45,788 bases of DNA. It comes from Betaproteobacteria bacterium SG8_41 (GTDB lineage Bacteria > Pseudomonadota > Gammaproteobacteria > Burkholderiales > SG8-41). The stretch is taken from the NCBI GenBank assembly GCA_001303585.1, contig LJTT01000013.1, positions 1-45,788 of the forward strand. Reading direction: 5' to 3'. The notes under the pieces were generated by a model, which ran no database searches, was not told where the DNA came from, and saw nothing but the letters and a program-made list of their open reading frames with translations. A program made the position numbers and the translations under genes. Shown piece by piece: positions 16,411 through 26,178 of this stretch. How positions within the stretch are numbered: the stretch's first letter is position 1; every line of letters begins with the position of its first letter.

Positions 16411-16505
16411 GACTGGCAAATGGTAGATGGGGATTCGAAACTGGAGAGGGCTGGGCGCATTGCGGCGCCTCTCGCTATTTCCCGTATTCCAGTTTCCATT
16501 CCCTA
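16411..16505. repeat. Degenerate inverted heptamer arrays between the nitrilase and small secreted protein genes
   Basis: The left part (about 16413-16447) contains GAAACTGGA at 16437-16445. The right part (16478-16505: TTTCCCG, TATTCCA, GTTTCCA, TTCCCTA) contains its complement TCCAGTTTC at 16488-16496. The stop codon of the upstream small gene (16503-16505) lies in the last unit. The left part shares the 11-mer AAATGGTAGAT with the array after ilvE. Confidence 0.65.
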
Positions 16506-16847
16506 CTGCCCATTTTCCCGGATTTCGATGCGAAGCGGTTCGGTTAACTTGAGATCGTTCTGCAGCGTTACCCGCGACGGATCGAGGGCCAATGCCACAA
16601 GCCAGGCGCGCAGCTCCTCGGCGAGCAGGAGCGACTCCTGCGTAGGGCCGTGATGCACCACAAGGCGCGAGCCCCGCCGCCCGAGGTGCGCCTTGACCGC
16701 TTCACGAATCGCGGTCTGCTCGAGTACGACTTGACCCGTGCGCGGGCGATCCCACAGCTCCGGGGACACGACGAAGCTCTGCGCCATCGCCAAACCTGCC
16801 GCGCCAGCCAGCGCCGCGCCCATCGACCACCTCGGCAGGTTGATCAC
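16503..16847 (-). CDS. Small secreted protein of unknown function, coupled to yhdP
   Basis: A 114-residue protein starting at a GTG (16847) that overlaps the yhdP stop as GTGA, which argues strongly for translational coupling. Residues 1-24 form a signal peptide (MGAALAGAAGLAMA core). The mature 90 residues contain SPELWDRPRTGQVVL, a basic AHLGRRGSRLVVHHG segment, and a C-terminal LTEPLRIEIRENG. I do not recognise a family. Position suggests an accessory envelope role alongside YhdP. Base composition is like its neighbours. Confidence 0.7.
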   Translation of the reverse strand: MINLPRWSMGAALAGAAGLAMAQSFVVSPELWDRPRTGQVVLEQTAIREAVKAHLGRRGSRLVVHHGPTQESLLLAEELRAWLVALALDPSRVTLQNDLKLTEPLRIEIRENGQ

Positions 16848-19800
16848 GGCCCGGCCTCGACTGCGCTTGCCTGCGGCTGCCGCTGGACCTTGGCGACCTG
16901 AGGTTCTTTCCACGTTCCGGTTACGTCGTACTCGAAGGCTGCCATCTGGTCAATCGGATCCTTGAGCATCTTCTGAGCAAGAAACGTCGCAATGCCCGCC
17001 ACCGGACCCCCGATCAGCGCGCCCGCGATTGACACGCTTTCGCTGAGGTAGGGCGTTACCCGCACGCGCAGATCCTGCGTCTCCCGGGCGAGATCGACCT
17101 TGCCTTTCATGAGCACGCGCGCTGACGGCCCCTGAATCCGGAAATTGTCGGTGAGCGCGATACCCTGGTCGATCTTGACTGGCCCGACGATCTCATCGAA
17201 GGCAAATCCATCGCTGAAAACATCCCGGAAGTCGAGGGAGACGCGCCGGGGCAGTGCCTGCAGGCTCATCACGCCAAGCAGTTTGCCTACCCCGGCATTG
17301 ATCTTGTCGAACTGGCCTTTCGCAGCGTCGAGCACCAGGTTTCCCGTTAGTGACGGATAATCGATCTCGTACGGAGTACCCTGCCACGTAAGCGCGCCTT
17401 CTATTTTAGCCGTGCCGCGCTTTAGACCCTCGGTGTAGCCAAGACGCTCCAGCAGCTTCCCGGCATCTTGCGCCTCGAGCCGGATGTTCACTCGCGTCCG
17501 CGGCGCGGTAAGCCACCCCTCCCAGAGGCCTTCGAGCGTAAATTTGCTCTCCGGATTGACGATGCTTAACTGCTCGATGCGCCAGTCAGCGCCCTGAGGC
17601 GTCGCTGCGACCTGGAGGCTGCCCAGCACCTTGTCGCCCAGCGAAAACTGCTCGGCAGTGATGTCGAGCGCAGGCAGATCGAGCTGGCGTCGCTCGCCTG
17701 CCGCAGATGCCGGCGCCTGCAGCGTCGCGGGTGAAGACGCCGGGATCGTAAGCGTTTTCATGCGCGCAGTCAGGCGACCGCGGCCCTGCGGCTGCCACAG
17801 CAACGTCCCCTCGAACTCCTTTCCGACCAAGCTGCTTCGCCAGTTTCCATCCGGCTGGGTCACGGCGTAGATCGCAAGATCGCTGTAACGACGGCCCAGC
17901 GCATCCAGAGTGCCGAGCTTGAGATCAATGCCGCCCCAGTCGACATGCATGGGCTCGCCCGGCTGCCGTAACAACGCAAGCCAGCGATCCAGATCGAGGC
18001 TGCCGACGTTTCCGCTGACCCACACCCCCGCGCGATCAGGCTCCGACGCTCGGCCACCCAAGCGCACGACACCTCGTGGAATCGAAACCGCCGCGCCGTC
18101 CATATCCCGGACGAGCCTCATCCCGACGATATCACCCACCTGGACACCGATGCGGTCCTGGGTTGAATTGACCACGCGGCGCTCGATGCGAACGGGCAAT
18201 ACCTGCCCCGCTGGTTTCAACAGGGGTGGTGGAAGGTATACCGCCAAGCCTTTCAGATCTGACTCGAGTACGATATCCGCCTTGCGCTTGCGGGTGGTGA
18301 CGACGGTGCGCCAATCGGTCGACCCGCGAACGTGTTGCAGCCACGCCGGTTGAGCGGAAGGGTCCCGCAGTTTGTCGGTATCGATTCGGCCCTGCGCTGT
18401 AATGATCGCCGTCGCGTCTCCCCGCGTATTTGCCGTAATCGTCACGGGGCCGCCGAGCACGGTACCCTTGATACCTTTCACCTGCACCGAGGAATCCGTG
18501 AACTCGACTCGGCCGCTTGCCTGTTCGACAGCGGGCACGGCCGGTTGGGTCGCAACAGTGTTTCCATCAAAATGGAACGCGCCCGTTATTTTCATCTTGT
18601 GCTTCGCGCGCATCGGGATATCCAGCTTGAGCCCGAGCCGCCCGTCCCCCTTCGCCTTCCATCCCTCCGTGAAGCGATCGATCGCATCGAGGACCGGGCT
18701 TTTCTCTATGAAAGCCAGAAACTCGTTGGTCGGTCCCGCGGCCTCTCCCGTGATGTTCAAAACCTCTTCCTTGGCGGTCAGGTCGGGGATCGCGGCGTGA
18801 ACTTTGGAAAGCCGTGTCCCGAAGACATTTGCCTGGCGGCCGTAGATGTCCATCCGCTGACCACGGAACACCACCTCGGCGGCAATATTCTCAATTACCG
18901 GCCAGCCCTTGGCGTATTGCAGCGCGCCGCCCGATACCCTGGCCGTCGCCTGAAACACGCCGCTCTGGCCATCGGCGAAGGGGATCGCATCGACGTCACC
19001 CTTGATGCGAAGCGACCCTGCGGTTACGTCGCCCGCCCGGAACGCGTAATCCAGCCACTCGCGCTCATCCGCACCCACCACCAGGGGCACATAACGGCCC
19101 ACCTGGCGCAGGTCGGCGCGCGCAAGATTGCCCGTGAGGTCGATATGTCCACCCGTGGTTTCGTCGGTTCGAAAATTCCCGAACAAAGTGCCGGCGAGGT
19201 GCGAATTGGAGAATGCGATTGAGTTGAGCCTCACCTCGGTCTGCCCGGCCAGACGCTCCCAGCTGAGCTGTGCCGTGAGCACATCGAACTCGAACGGATC
19301 GCGGAACAGGAGCGGCATCTCGACGGCTGCTTTCTGGGTGTTCAGGTAGAGCGTCCCGCCGCTTTCCCGGGCGTCCACGCTCCCGCTCACGCCCCTGAAA
19401 CCGGGCATTTTTCCCACAGGACTGAGAGCCAGTTTTTCAAAACGCCCCTTGAAGCTGTATTCACTGGGCTTCTGCCAGTCTCCGCGCCATCGCACCGCGA
19501 CATCGCGCAAGCCTCCCTGCGGCGAGAACCGCGCAAGCTGATCACGCGCCTCTTGCGCCAGCGGCAGCCGGTCGGCGAGCGTCACGAGCGGTTCCAGCGC
19601 GAGCGTGTCGACCTGGAGCTCCCCGCGAGCCGGCGCCCTCTTTGTGCCGGCCACCACGTGAAGCCGAAAATCCGTCGGGTGCAGCGTGAGGCCGCCCGTT
19701 GTCGTCAAGCCCAGTTTTGCGGTAGTGACTTCGAACCCCCCCGCTGAAGATTTCCAGCCGATGCGCCCGGACAGCTCGGAGAGATCAAGCTCGGGCAGAT

Positions 19801-20725
19801 CCGCCGCGAGCCGCGTTTGCACGTTGGCAAGGCGAACATCGACCGTTGCACCCGCAAGATTGTGCTTGCTGAAGGTCAGCCAGGCCCGGACCGCGCCTTG
19901 TCCGCGGGGAAAGGGAACCGGGAAAGGGACCCACTGGCGCCAGGCGGCGATGTCCGCGTAGTCGAGCTCCAGGTAGATCTTTCCGTTCCATTCGGCAAGT
20001 GCTTCGATGCGATCGCCTGTCAGATCACCGCGCACGTCAATGGGTGCGGCAAGCTCCGCCGGCGGGAGCGCGTGCAAGCCGAAACGGTGGCGCGTTCCGC
20101 GATTGATGAGATGCAGGTTGACATGCTTGAACTCGAGACGCGGCGCGCCCCGCTGCTCGTCGGTCCAGGCGATGCTGGCATCGATGACCTCGATGTCGCG
20201 CTGCCGCAGCAGCCAATCCGCGAAACCGCTGCCGTCGCCCTGGCCCGACACGCCGATACCGGCAATGGAGATCGCGCCAGCCGCATCACGGCGTATCTCC
20301 AGCTTGGGCCGATGAATGTCAAACGAATGGAAGCGCAGCTGCAGTGTCGCCAGAGACAACCACGAAAGCGTATTGTCGACTCTGGAGAATTCCAGCGCGG
20401 GCCGGCCCTGGGCATCCAGCACGCGAACCTGTTCCAGCACCAGCTGCGGCCGCAGACCCTCCCAGTTTGCGCGGATATAGCCGATCTCGATCTTCTGTCT
20501 CGCGGTCTCGCTGACAATGCGCGCAATGTCTTCACGGTACTGCTCGATATTGGGCAGGATCCAGTAGCGCAGAGTGAGCACCGCCGCGGCGACCGTCAAA
20601 CCGATCGCCAGCACGCACCACGTGAGCACCCGATAGATCCACAAGGAGCTGACCTGGATCCATCTAACGTGTTTGCGAGCCGCCACGCTTTGCCTGAAAA
20701 TGGAAAAAATGCGATATTGCTTCAA
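16844..20725 (-). CDS. yhdP: YhdP family AsmA-like envelope protein
   Basis: A very large (1293 residues) inner-membrane-anchored periplasmic protein. One transmembrane helix lies at about residues 30-55. A long repetitive beta-rich body follows, typical of the DUF3971/AsmA-like bridge proteins, with a C-terminal AsmA_2 region (LDAAKGQFDKINAGVGKLLGVMSL; FRIQGPSARVLMKGKVDLARETQDL). E. coli YhdP, with TamB and YdbH, carries phospholipids to the outer membrane. Length matches the family. It is divergent from glnE with only 29 nt between the start codons, and heads a minus-strand cluster with the small secreted protein, nitrilase and tldD. Confidence 0.92.
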   Translation of the reverse strand: MKQYRIFSIFRQSVAARKHVRWIQVSSLWIYRVLTWCVLAIGLTVAAAVLTLRYWILPNIEQYREDIARIVSETARQKIEIGYIRANWEGLRPQLVLEQVRVLDAQGRPALEFSRVDNTLSWLSLATLQLRFHSFDIHRPKLEIRRDAAGAISIAGIGVSGQGDGSGFADWLLRQRDIEVIDASIAWTDEQRGAPRLEFKHVNLHLINRGTRHRFGLHALPPAELAAPIDVRGDLTGDRIEALAEWNGKIYLELDYADIAAWRQWVPFPVPFPRGQGAVRAWLTFSKHNLAGATVDVRLANVQTRLAADLPELDLSELSGRIGWKSSAGGFEVTTAKLGLTTTGGLTLHPTDFRLHVVAGTKRAPARGELQVDTLALEPLVTLADRLPLAQEARDQLARFSPQGGLRDVAVRWRGDWQKPSEYSFKGRFEKLALSPVGKMPGFRGVSGSVDARESGGTLYLNTQKAAVEMPLLFRDPFEFDVLTAQLSWERLAGQTEVRLNSIAFSNSHLAGTLFGNFRTDETTGGHIDLTGNLARADLRQVGRYVPLVVGADEREWLDYAFRAGDVTAGSLRIKGDVDAIPFADGQSGVFQATARVSGGALQYAKGWPVIENIAAEVVFRGQRMDIYGRQANVFGTRLSKVHAAIPDLTAKEEVLNITGEAAGPTNEFLAFIEKSPVLDAIDRFTEGWKAKGDGRLGLKLDIPMRAKHKMKITGAFHFDGNTVATQPAVPAVEQASGRVEFTDSSVQVKGIKGTVLGGPVTITANTRGDATAIITAQGRIDTDKLRDPSAQPAWLQHVRGSTDWRTVVTTRKRKADIVLESDLKGLAVYLPPPLLKPAGQVLPVRIERRVVNSTQDRIGVQVGDIVGMRLVRDMDGAAVSIPRGVVRLGGRASEPDRAGVWVSGNVGSLDLDRWLALLRQPGEPMHVDWGGIDLKLGTLDALGRRYSDLAIYAVTQPDGNWRSSLVGKEFEGTLLWQPQGRGRLTARMKTLTIPASSPATLQAPASAAGERRQLDLPALDITAEQFSLGDKVLGSLQVAATPQGADWRIEQLSIVNPESKFTLEGLWEGWLTAPRTRVNIRLEAQDAGKLLERLGYTEGLKRGTAKIEGALTWQGTPYEIDYPSLTGNLVLDAAKGQFDKINAGVGKLLGVMSLQALPRRVSLDFRDVFSDGFAFDEIVGPVKIDQGIALTDNFRIQGPSARVLMKGKVDLARETQDLRVRVTPYLSESVSIAGALIGGPVAGIATFLAQKMLKDPIDQMAAFEYDVTGTWKEPQVAKVQRQPQASAVEAGP

Positions 20726-20754
20726 TGATTTACGTATTCTAACCTTAATCCACG

Positions 20755-23472
20755 ATGGAATCCCATAACGCCTCCGCCGAGATCGCCGACAACTGCCTGC
20801 TCGAGCGCGCTACGCGACTCAGCCACTATGCGCAGCGCCTCATCGAATCCGAGCCCGCGTTAGGCTTCGACGCCGGGCTCGACCGCTCGTTCAGTCCGGA
20901 AGAGATGCGGGCGGTGCTGGCAGCGAACCCTGCGAGCGACGAGGCCGCTCTGTGGCGAGCGCTGCGCCTGCTGCGCCGACGTACCATGCTGCGACTGATC
21001 GCCCGCGATCTGGGAGGACTTGCGCCACTGGCCGAGGTGCTGCAGACGACGACCGCCCTCGCCGAAATCACCATCGAGCACGCGCTTGGGCACCTGCACC
21101 AATGGCTCGCCGCGAGCCACGGCCAGCCGGTGGGCGCGGGCGGCGCCCGCCAGCAGCTGCACGTCGTGGGTATGGGCAAACTGGGCGGCGGCGAACTCAA
21201 CGTCTCGTCCGATATCGATCTCGTGTTCGTCTACCCTGAAGACGGCGAGACCGACGGGCCGCGGCCGATGAGCAACCATGAGTATTTTTCGCGGCTCGGG
21301 CGCCGGCTCATCGCCGCGCTCTCGGAAATCACTGCCGAAGGCAGCGTTTTCCGGGTGGACATGCGCCTGCGGCCGTACGGCGACGGCAGTCCGCTGGTCG
21401 CGAGCTTTGACATGCTCGAGAACTACTTCGTCACCCAGGGGCGCGACTGGGAGCGCTATGCCTGGATCAAGGCGCGCGTGATCACCGGCGACCGTGGCGC
21501 GGAGCTCTCCGAGCTGGTGCGTCCTTTCGTCTATCGCCGCCATCTCGACTACCATGCTTTCGCCTCGCTGCGCGAACTTCACCGCCAGATCCGGCGGGAA
21601 GTCGAGCGCCGCGAACTCGCCGGCAATATCAAGCTGGGGCGCGGCGGCATCCGCGAAATAGAATTCATTGCCCAGGTCTTCCAGCTGATTCGGGGCGGAC
21701 GCGAGGCCGCGCTGCGTACGCAGCCGACACTCGCTGTTCTGCCGCTGCTTGCCGCGCGCAATCTGCTCCCGGCCTCTGCGGTGCGCGAGCTCGAAGAAGC
21801 ATATGGGTTCCTGCGCAAACTCGAGCACCGCATGCAATATCTGGACGATCAGCAGACCCATGTGTTCCCGTCTGCCGATTCCGACCAGGCCCTCATTGCT
21901 GAGGCGATGGGACTTCCGGGCATGGCAGCGCTCGCGGACAGTCTGGAGACTCACCGGGCGCGCGTGGCCGGCGTGTTCGACGGCATTTTTGCGCCGACGC
22001 CTGGCGGGGAGCACACTCTCGCGCACTTGTGGCAGGAGAGCACCGATGCCGACAAATGCATCGAGACGCTCTCGGAGCTGGGCTACCGCCATCCCGACGA
22101 GATCGCCGCGCGCCTCAGGAGCATGCGCGAGAGCAGCCGCTACCGCGAAATGCCTGCTCCAAGCCAGTCCCAGCTTGACCGTCTGATACCCTTCACGGTC
22201 GAGGCCGCGGCTGCGGAGCGCAATCCCGACAGCACGCTCGAGCGAATTCTCAATCTGCTCGAAAGCGTAAGCCGCCGCAGCGCCTATCTCGCCCTGTTTG
22301 AAGAGTATCCGCAGGCGCTCACCCGCCTCGCGGCAATGATGAGCGCCAGCCCGTGGGTCGCGCAGTATCTGACGCAGCACCCTATCCTCCTCGACGAGCT
22401 GCTCGACACCCGGGCCCTCTATGCGGCGCCGGACTGGCCGGCCGCCGTCAAGCACCTGCGCGCCCAGTTGACGGACGCCGAGGATGACACCGAGAAACAG
22501 ATGGACGTGCTGAGGCACTTCAAGCACGCCCACACCATGCGGCTCGTCGCGCAGGACCTCGCGGAACTGCTCCCCATCGAGACCCTGAGCGACCACCTGA
22601 GCGATCTCGCGTGTGTGCTGCTCGAGGAAGTGCTGAAGGTCGCGTGGCCGACGGTCCGCCATGCGCATCGCCCTGATCCGCGCTTCGCGATCATCGGTTA
22701 CGGCAAACTCGGCGGCAAGGAACTCGGTTATGCCAGCGACCTCGACATCGTCTTTCTGTACGACGATCAAGCGCCCGAGGCGCCGGAAATTTACGCGCGC
22801 TACGCGCAGCGCGTGAACACCTGGCTGACGAGCGCCACGCCTGCCGGCGTGCTCTACGAGACCGACCTGCGCCTGCGCCCCGACGGCGCCGGCGGCCTGC
22901 TCGTAAGCCCCCTGGCGAGCTTCCAGGAATACCAGCTGAAGCACGCGTGGATCTGGGAGCATCAGGCACTGACACGCGCGCGCTTCGTCGCGGGTGACCA
23001 GGCGATCGGCAATGCGTTCGAGGCCCTGCGGGTGAAGATCCTGCGCCAGGAACGCGAGCCCGAGACGCTGCGACGCGAGGTCCTGGCCATGCGGCAAAAA
23101 CTGCTCGATGGCCATCCCAACCGCACACCGCTCTTCGATCTGAAGCACGACCGCGGCGGCCTTATCGATGTCGAGTTCGCGGTTCAGTACCTCGTGCTCG
23201 GTCATGCCCACCGGCATCCAGAGCTCACCGGCAATATTGGCAATCTGGCCCTGCTCAAGCTGGCGGCGCGCCTCGGTCTCGTCGCGCCGGAACGCGCGCA
23301 GGCGGCACACGACGCCTACCGCCGACTGAGGCAGCTACAGCACGGCCTGCGCCTTCGGGGCGAGCGCTACGCGCGGATTGAGCCCGAAGCAATTGCGAGC
23401 GAGCGGCAGGCCGTCGAGAAGCTCTGGGCAGACATATTCGGGGAGGCGCCGAGCGGCGTGGCCGGCACCTGA
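20755..23472 (+). CDS. glnE: Bifunctional glutamine synthetase adenylyltransferase/adenylyl-removing enzyme
   Basis: A 905-residue enzyme that adenylylates (inactivates) and deadenylylates glutamine synthetase under PII control. It has two nucleotidyltransferase domains: the N-terminal one with GMGKLGGGELNVSSDIDLVF near residue 138, and the C-terminal one with GYGKLGGKELGYASDLDIVF near residue 647. Both carry the metal-binding Asp-x-Asp. The central and C-terminal helical regions are intact (GLIDVEFAVQYLVLGH). It shares a 29-nt divergent promoter region with yhdP. Confidence 0.97.
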   Translation: MESHNASAEIADNCLLERATRLSHYAQRLIESEPALGFDAGLDRSFSPEEMRAVLAANPASDEAALWRALRLLRRRTMLRLIARDLGGLAPLAEVLQTTTALAEITIEHALGHLHQWLAASHGQPVGAGGARQQLHVVGMGKLGGGELNVSSDIDLVFVYPEDGETDGPRPMSNHEYFSRLGRRLIAALSEITAEGSVFRVDMRLRPYGDGSPLVASFDMLENYFVTQGRDWERYAWIKARVITGDRGAELSELVRPFVYRRHLDYHAFASLRELHRQIRREVERRELAGNIKLGRGGIREIEFIAQVFQLIRGGREAALRTQPTLAVLPLLAARNLLPASAVRELEEAYGFLRKLEHRMQYLDDQQTHVFPSADSDQALIAEAMGLPGMAALADSLETHRARVAGVFDGIFAPTPGGEHTLAHLWQESTDADKCIETLSELGYRHPDEIAARLRSMRESSRYREMPAPSQSQLDRLIPFTVEAAAAERNPDSTLERILNLLESVSRRSAYLALFEEYPQALTRLAAMMSASPWVAQYLTQHPILLDELLDTRALYAAPDWPAAVKHLRAQLTDAEDDTEKQMDVLRHFKHAHTMRLVAQDLAELLPIETLSDHLSDLACVLLEEVLKVAWPTVRHAHRPDPRFAIIGYGKLGGKELGYASDLDIVFLYDDQAPEAPEIYARYAQRVNTWLTSATPAGVLYETDLRLRPDGAGGLLVSPLASFQEYQLKHAWIWEHQALTRARFVAGDQAIGNAFEALRVKILRQEREPETLRREVLAMRQKLLDGHPNRTPLFDLKHDRGGLIDVEFAVQYLVLGHAHRHPELTGNIGNLALLKLAARLGLVAPERAQAAHDAYRRLRQLQHGLRLRGERYARIEPEAIASERQAVEKLWADIFGEAPSGVAGT

Positions 23473-23569
23473 CCGGAGGCGCGCTCGAAGAGCCTCGAGA
23501 CAGTAAAGCGAGATCGGAACACGCTACACCACGGGCGCATCAACCCCTGCCGCAGCGCCTGACTCACCA

Positions 23570-24904
23570 TCAGCTAGCAGCGCCCGCCTGCGGCACCGCC
23601 GTACCGAGCGCCGCTTCCGGCTTTGGCCCGACTAACCGGTAGACGGTCAGACTGCCCTTGCCCTTCACCTGGATGTCGGAGGGGCCGTCGAAGTCGTAGC
23701 GGTTGCGCGCCCGACGATACGTGGTGGCATCGACGAGTATGGTGCTGGGCCCGGCATGCTCGGTGACCCGACTCGCGATGTTGACCGTGTCGCCCCAAAG
23801 GTCGTAGATGAACTTCTTCATGCCGATCACGCCCGCGACCACCGGCCCCGTGCCGATGCCGACGTGGATCTGCAGCCGCGCCTGCCTGATGCCGGACAGC
23901 GCCTCCATGTAGTCGCGCATGTCGATCGCCATCCCGCAGATAGCGCTGCAATAATCGCGTTCAACGCCTTCGCTGCCCGGGTGGTCGTGATGCTCGTCGA
24001 GGCCGCCCGCCACCATGTAGGCGTCACCGATCGTCTTGATTTTTTCCAGTCCGTGTTTTTCGGCGAGCTGGTCGAAGCGCGAAAACACCTCGTTCAGAAG
24101 CGTCACCATGAACTTGGGCGGCATCTCCTCCGCCAGGCGGGTGAAGTTGATGATGTCGGCGAACATCACGGTCACGTCCGAGAAGCCGTCGGCGATGGTC
24201 GTCTGATTCGCCTTCAAACGCTCAGCAATCGGGCCCGGCAGTATATTGAGCAGCAGACGCTCCGACTTTTCCTGCTCGTCCTGCAGCAGCCGGTATTGGT
24301 CGTCCACTCTCGCCTGAAGCCGGTCACGCTGGCGCACGAAGAAGCTGATCAGCAGGTAGATGATGGTGGACATCGCGGCGAAGTTGAGCGCAAAAAACAC
24401 GGCGATCGATTGGGCCGAGACGCCCGACTCGGCGCCTTCCGTGAGGAAGTAGTCGAAGAACCCCGACACTGCGGTCATGACGAGGTAGGCAAAGAACCAT
24501 GGCAGCGACTCGCGGGGTCCCTGAAACATCATGACGCCAACCGGCGCAAGCAGCGCCCACAGCATGACGCCCGAAGAGCTCACGTAGCTGCCGATGCTCC
24601 ACTGCATCACGAACGGAATGAACAGGAACAAGGTCGTCTGGATGAAGCGGTACAGGGCGAAGTTGCGGTTCCACAGGAACAACCCGAGCGAGGCTGCGGA
24701 CACCACGATATACGTGAAAGGCACGGTTGCGGAAAACTTGATGCCCATCGCCTGGTAGATGACGAGCCACAGCATCGCGCCAAAGCCCATCAGGCCAGCC
24801 GCGAAAATCGCGAGTGTCTTGTTTAACCGATCCTGCTCGCTGTCCTGCTCGCTGAACACGCGCTCGCCCAGCTGCCGCAGCGACGCCCGCAAACCGACCG
24901 CCAT
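23570..24904 (-). CDS. Membrane-bound class III adenylate cyclase
   Basis: A 444-residue protein from ATG 24904, which has an AGGGAG ribosome-binding site; a longer frame exists but would run far into the divergent gap. The N-terminal part has six hydrophobic segments (about residues 35-195), then a short coiled stretch, then a class III cyclase domain. The metal Asp residues are in VMFADIINFTR and KTIGDAYMVAGG. The adenine-selecting Lys (KIKTIGD) and Asp (YDLWGDTVN), and the transition-state Asn and Arg (VNIASR), are all present, so it should make cAMP. It stands in reverse orientation between glnE and ilvE, an unusual site. Confidence 0.9.
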   Translation of the reverse strand: MAVGLRASLRQLGERVFSEQDSEQDRLNKTLAIFAAGLMGFGAMLWLVIYQAMGIKFSATVPFTYIVVSAASLGLFLWNRNFALYRFIQTTLFLFIPFVMQWSIGSYVSSSGVMLWALLAPVGVMMFQGPRESLPWFFAYLVMTAVSGFFDYFLTEGAESGVSAQSIAVFFALNFAAMSTIIYLLISFFVRQRDRLQARVDDQYRLLQDEQEKSERLLLNILPGPIAERLKANQTTIADGFSDVTVMFADIINFTRLAEEMPPKFMVTLLNEVFSRFDQLAEKHGLEKIKTIGDAYMVAGGLDEHHDHPGSEGVERDYCSAICGMAIDMRDYMEALSGIRQARLQIHVGIGTGPVVAGVIGMKKFIYDLWGDTVNIASRVTEHAGPSTILVDATTYRRARNRYDFDGPSDIQVKGKGSLTVYRLVGPKPEAALGTAVPQAGAAS

Positions 24905-25094
24905 GAACGCTCCCTGAGAACCCGCAATCACGCTGGCGCACAAGCAGCGGCTGCGGTAAACAAGGCATTCTACTGAGTGGAGGCGGAGTTTACCACCGAG
25001 CGTGTGTGGCAAATTCCACCCCGGCATGACATCCGCACACCGGCACCTCGGGTGCAGGGCACGAGCGGGCTTCGGTAGAGCTTGCGACATGCGC

Positions 25095-25100
25095 TAAAAT
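25095..25100 (+). promoter_or_regulatory. Possible -10 element upstream of ilvE
   Basis: TAAAAT lies 27 nt before the chosen ATG at 25127. No convincing -35 hexamer is at normal spacing. This 222-nt divergent gap carries no repeat array. Confidence 0.3.
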
Positions 25101-25126
25101 GCGTCTTTTCCTCGATGGGTTCCGAA

Positions 25127-26056
25127 ATGTCCTCGATGGCCGACCGTGACGGGCAGATCTGGTATGACGGCCGCCTCGTGCCGTGGCGCAACGCCACCAC
25201 TCATGTGCTCACGCATACGCTGCATTACGGCATGGGCGTGTTTGAGGGGGTGCGCGCGTACAAGAGCACCGGCGGCACGGCAATTTTCCGTTTGCGCGAG
25301 CATACGGATCGCCTCTACCGCTCGGCGCACATCAACGGCATGAAGATTCCGTACGACAAGGAAACGCTGATCGAGGCCCAGAAAGAGGTCGTGCGCGCCA
25401 ACCAGCTCGAGGCGTGCTACATCCGCCCGATCGCGTTCTACGGCTCCGAAGCCATGGGCATCTCGGCGAAGGAGGTTAGCATCCACGTGGCGATTGCGGC
25501 GTGGTCGTGGGGTGCCTACCTCGGCGCGGACGCGATCGAACGCGGCATCCGCGTCAAGACCTCGTCGTACGCGCGCCATCATGTCAACGTCACCATGTGC
25601 CGCGCAAAATCGGTCGGCACGTACATGAATTCGATCCTGGCGCATCACGAGGTCGCGCAGGAAGGTTATGACGAGGCATTGCTCCTCGACGTGGACGGCT
25701 TCGTCGCGGAGGGCGCAGGCGAGAACGTATTTATCGTCCGCAACGGGACGCTCTACGAGCCCGAGCTCACGTCGTCGCTCGAGGGAATTACGCGCGACTC
25801 GGTCATCCGCATAGCGGGTGACCTCGGCATTCCCTTCGTGGCCAAGCGCATCACGCGCGACGAAGTCTACATCGCGGACGAGGCATTCTTCACCGGCACG
25901 GCGGCCGAGGTGACGCCGATCCGTGAGCTCGACAATCGCGTAATCGGTGCGGGGCAGCGCGGGCCGATCACCGCGAAGCTGCAACAGGTTTTTTTCGACT
26001 GCGTGACGGGCAAGTCGGATCGCTACCGCGAATGGCTGACGCCGGTCGCTGTATGA
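25127..26056 (+). CDS. ilvE: Branched-chain amino acid aminotransferase
   Basis: A 309-residue PLP-dependent fold-type IV aminotransferase for the last step of Ile, Leu and Val synthesis. Diagnostic segments are LHYGMGVFEGVRAY near residue 35, the catalytic lysine in CRAKSVGTYMNS (about residue 160) and EGAGENVFIV. ATG 25127 gives the common betaproteobacterial N-terminus MSSMADRDG; ATG 25136 is also possible. The order ilvE, zinc-finger protein, waaF is typical of betaproteobacteria. Confidence 0.95.
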   Translation: MSSMADRDGQIWYDGRLVPWRNATTHVLTHTLHYGMGVFEGVRAYKSTGGTAIFRLREHTDRLYRSAHINGMKIPYDKETLIEAQKEVVRANQLEACYIRPIAFYGSEAMGISAKEVSIHVAIAAWSWGAYLGADAIERGIRVKTSSYARHHVNVTMCRAKSVGTYMNSILAHHEVAQEGYDEALLLDVDGFVAEGAGENVFIVRNGTLYEPELTSSLEGITRDSVIRIAGDLGIPFVAKRITRDEVYIADEAFFTGTAAEVTPIRELDNRVIGAGQRGPITAKLQQVFFDCVTGKSDRYREWLTPVAV

Positions 26057-26091
26057 GATACGGAACTGAGAAATGGTAGATTAGGAAACGG
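26057..26091. repeat. Heptamer array directly after ilvE
   Basis: GATACGG, AACTGAG, AAATGGT, AGATTAG and GAAACGG follow the ilvE stop with no gap. Individually degenerate, but the 11-mer AAATGGTAGAT at 26071-26081 recurs exactly at 16418-16428. Confidence 0.5.
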
Positions 26092-26178
26092 TGGCGGGGC
26101 GGGCCGCCAATTCCGCGCGGCGTGCTCTCGCCTCCAGCGATTTTTATCTGCAGCCGCTTGCGAAGGGAACACTCATTC

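Noticed and set aside
20860-23310. Long open frame antisense to glnE (over 800 codons), and similar ones opposite the flavoprotein and recA regions
   Set aside because: High GC content gives long antisense frames; none shows a family motif or ribosome-binding site, while the sense strands encode well-conserved proteins.
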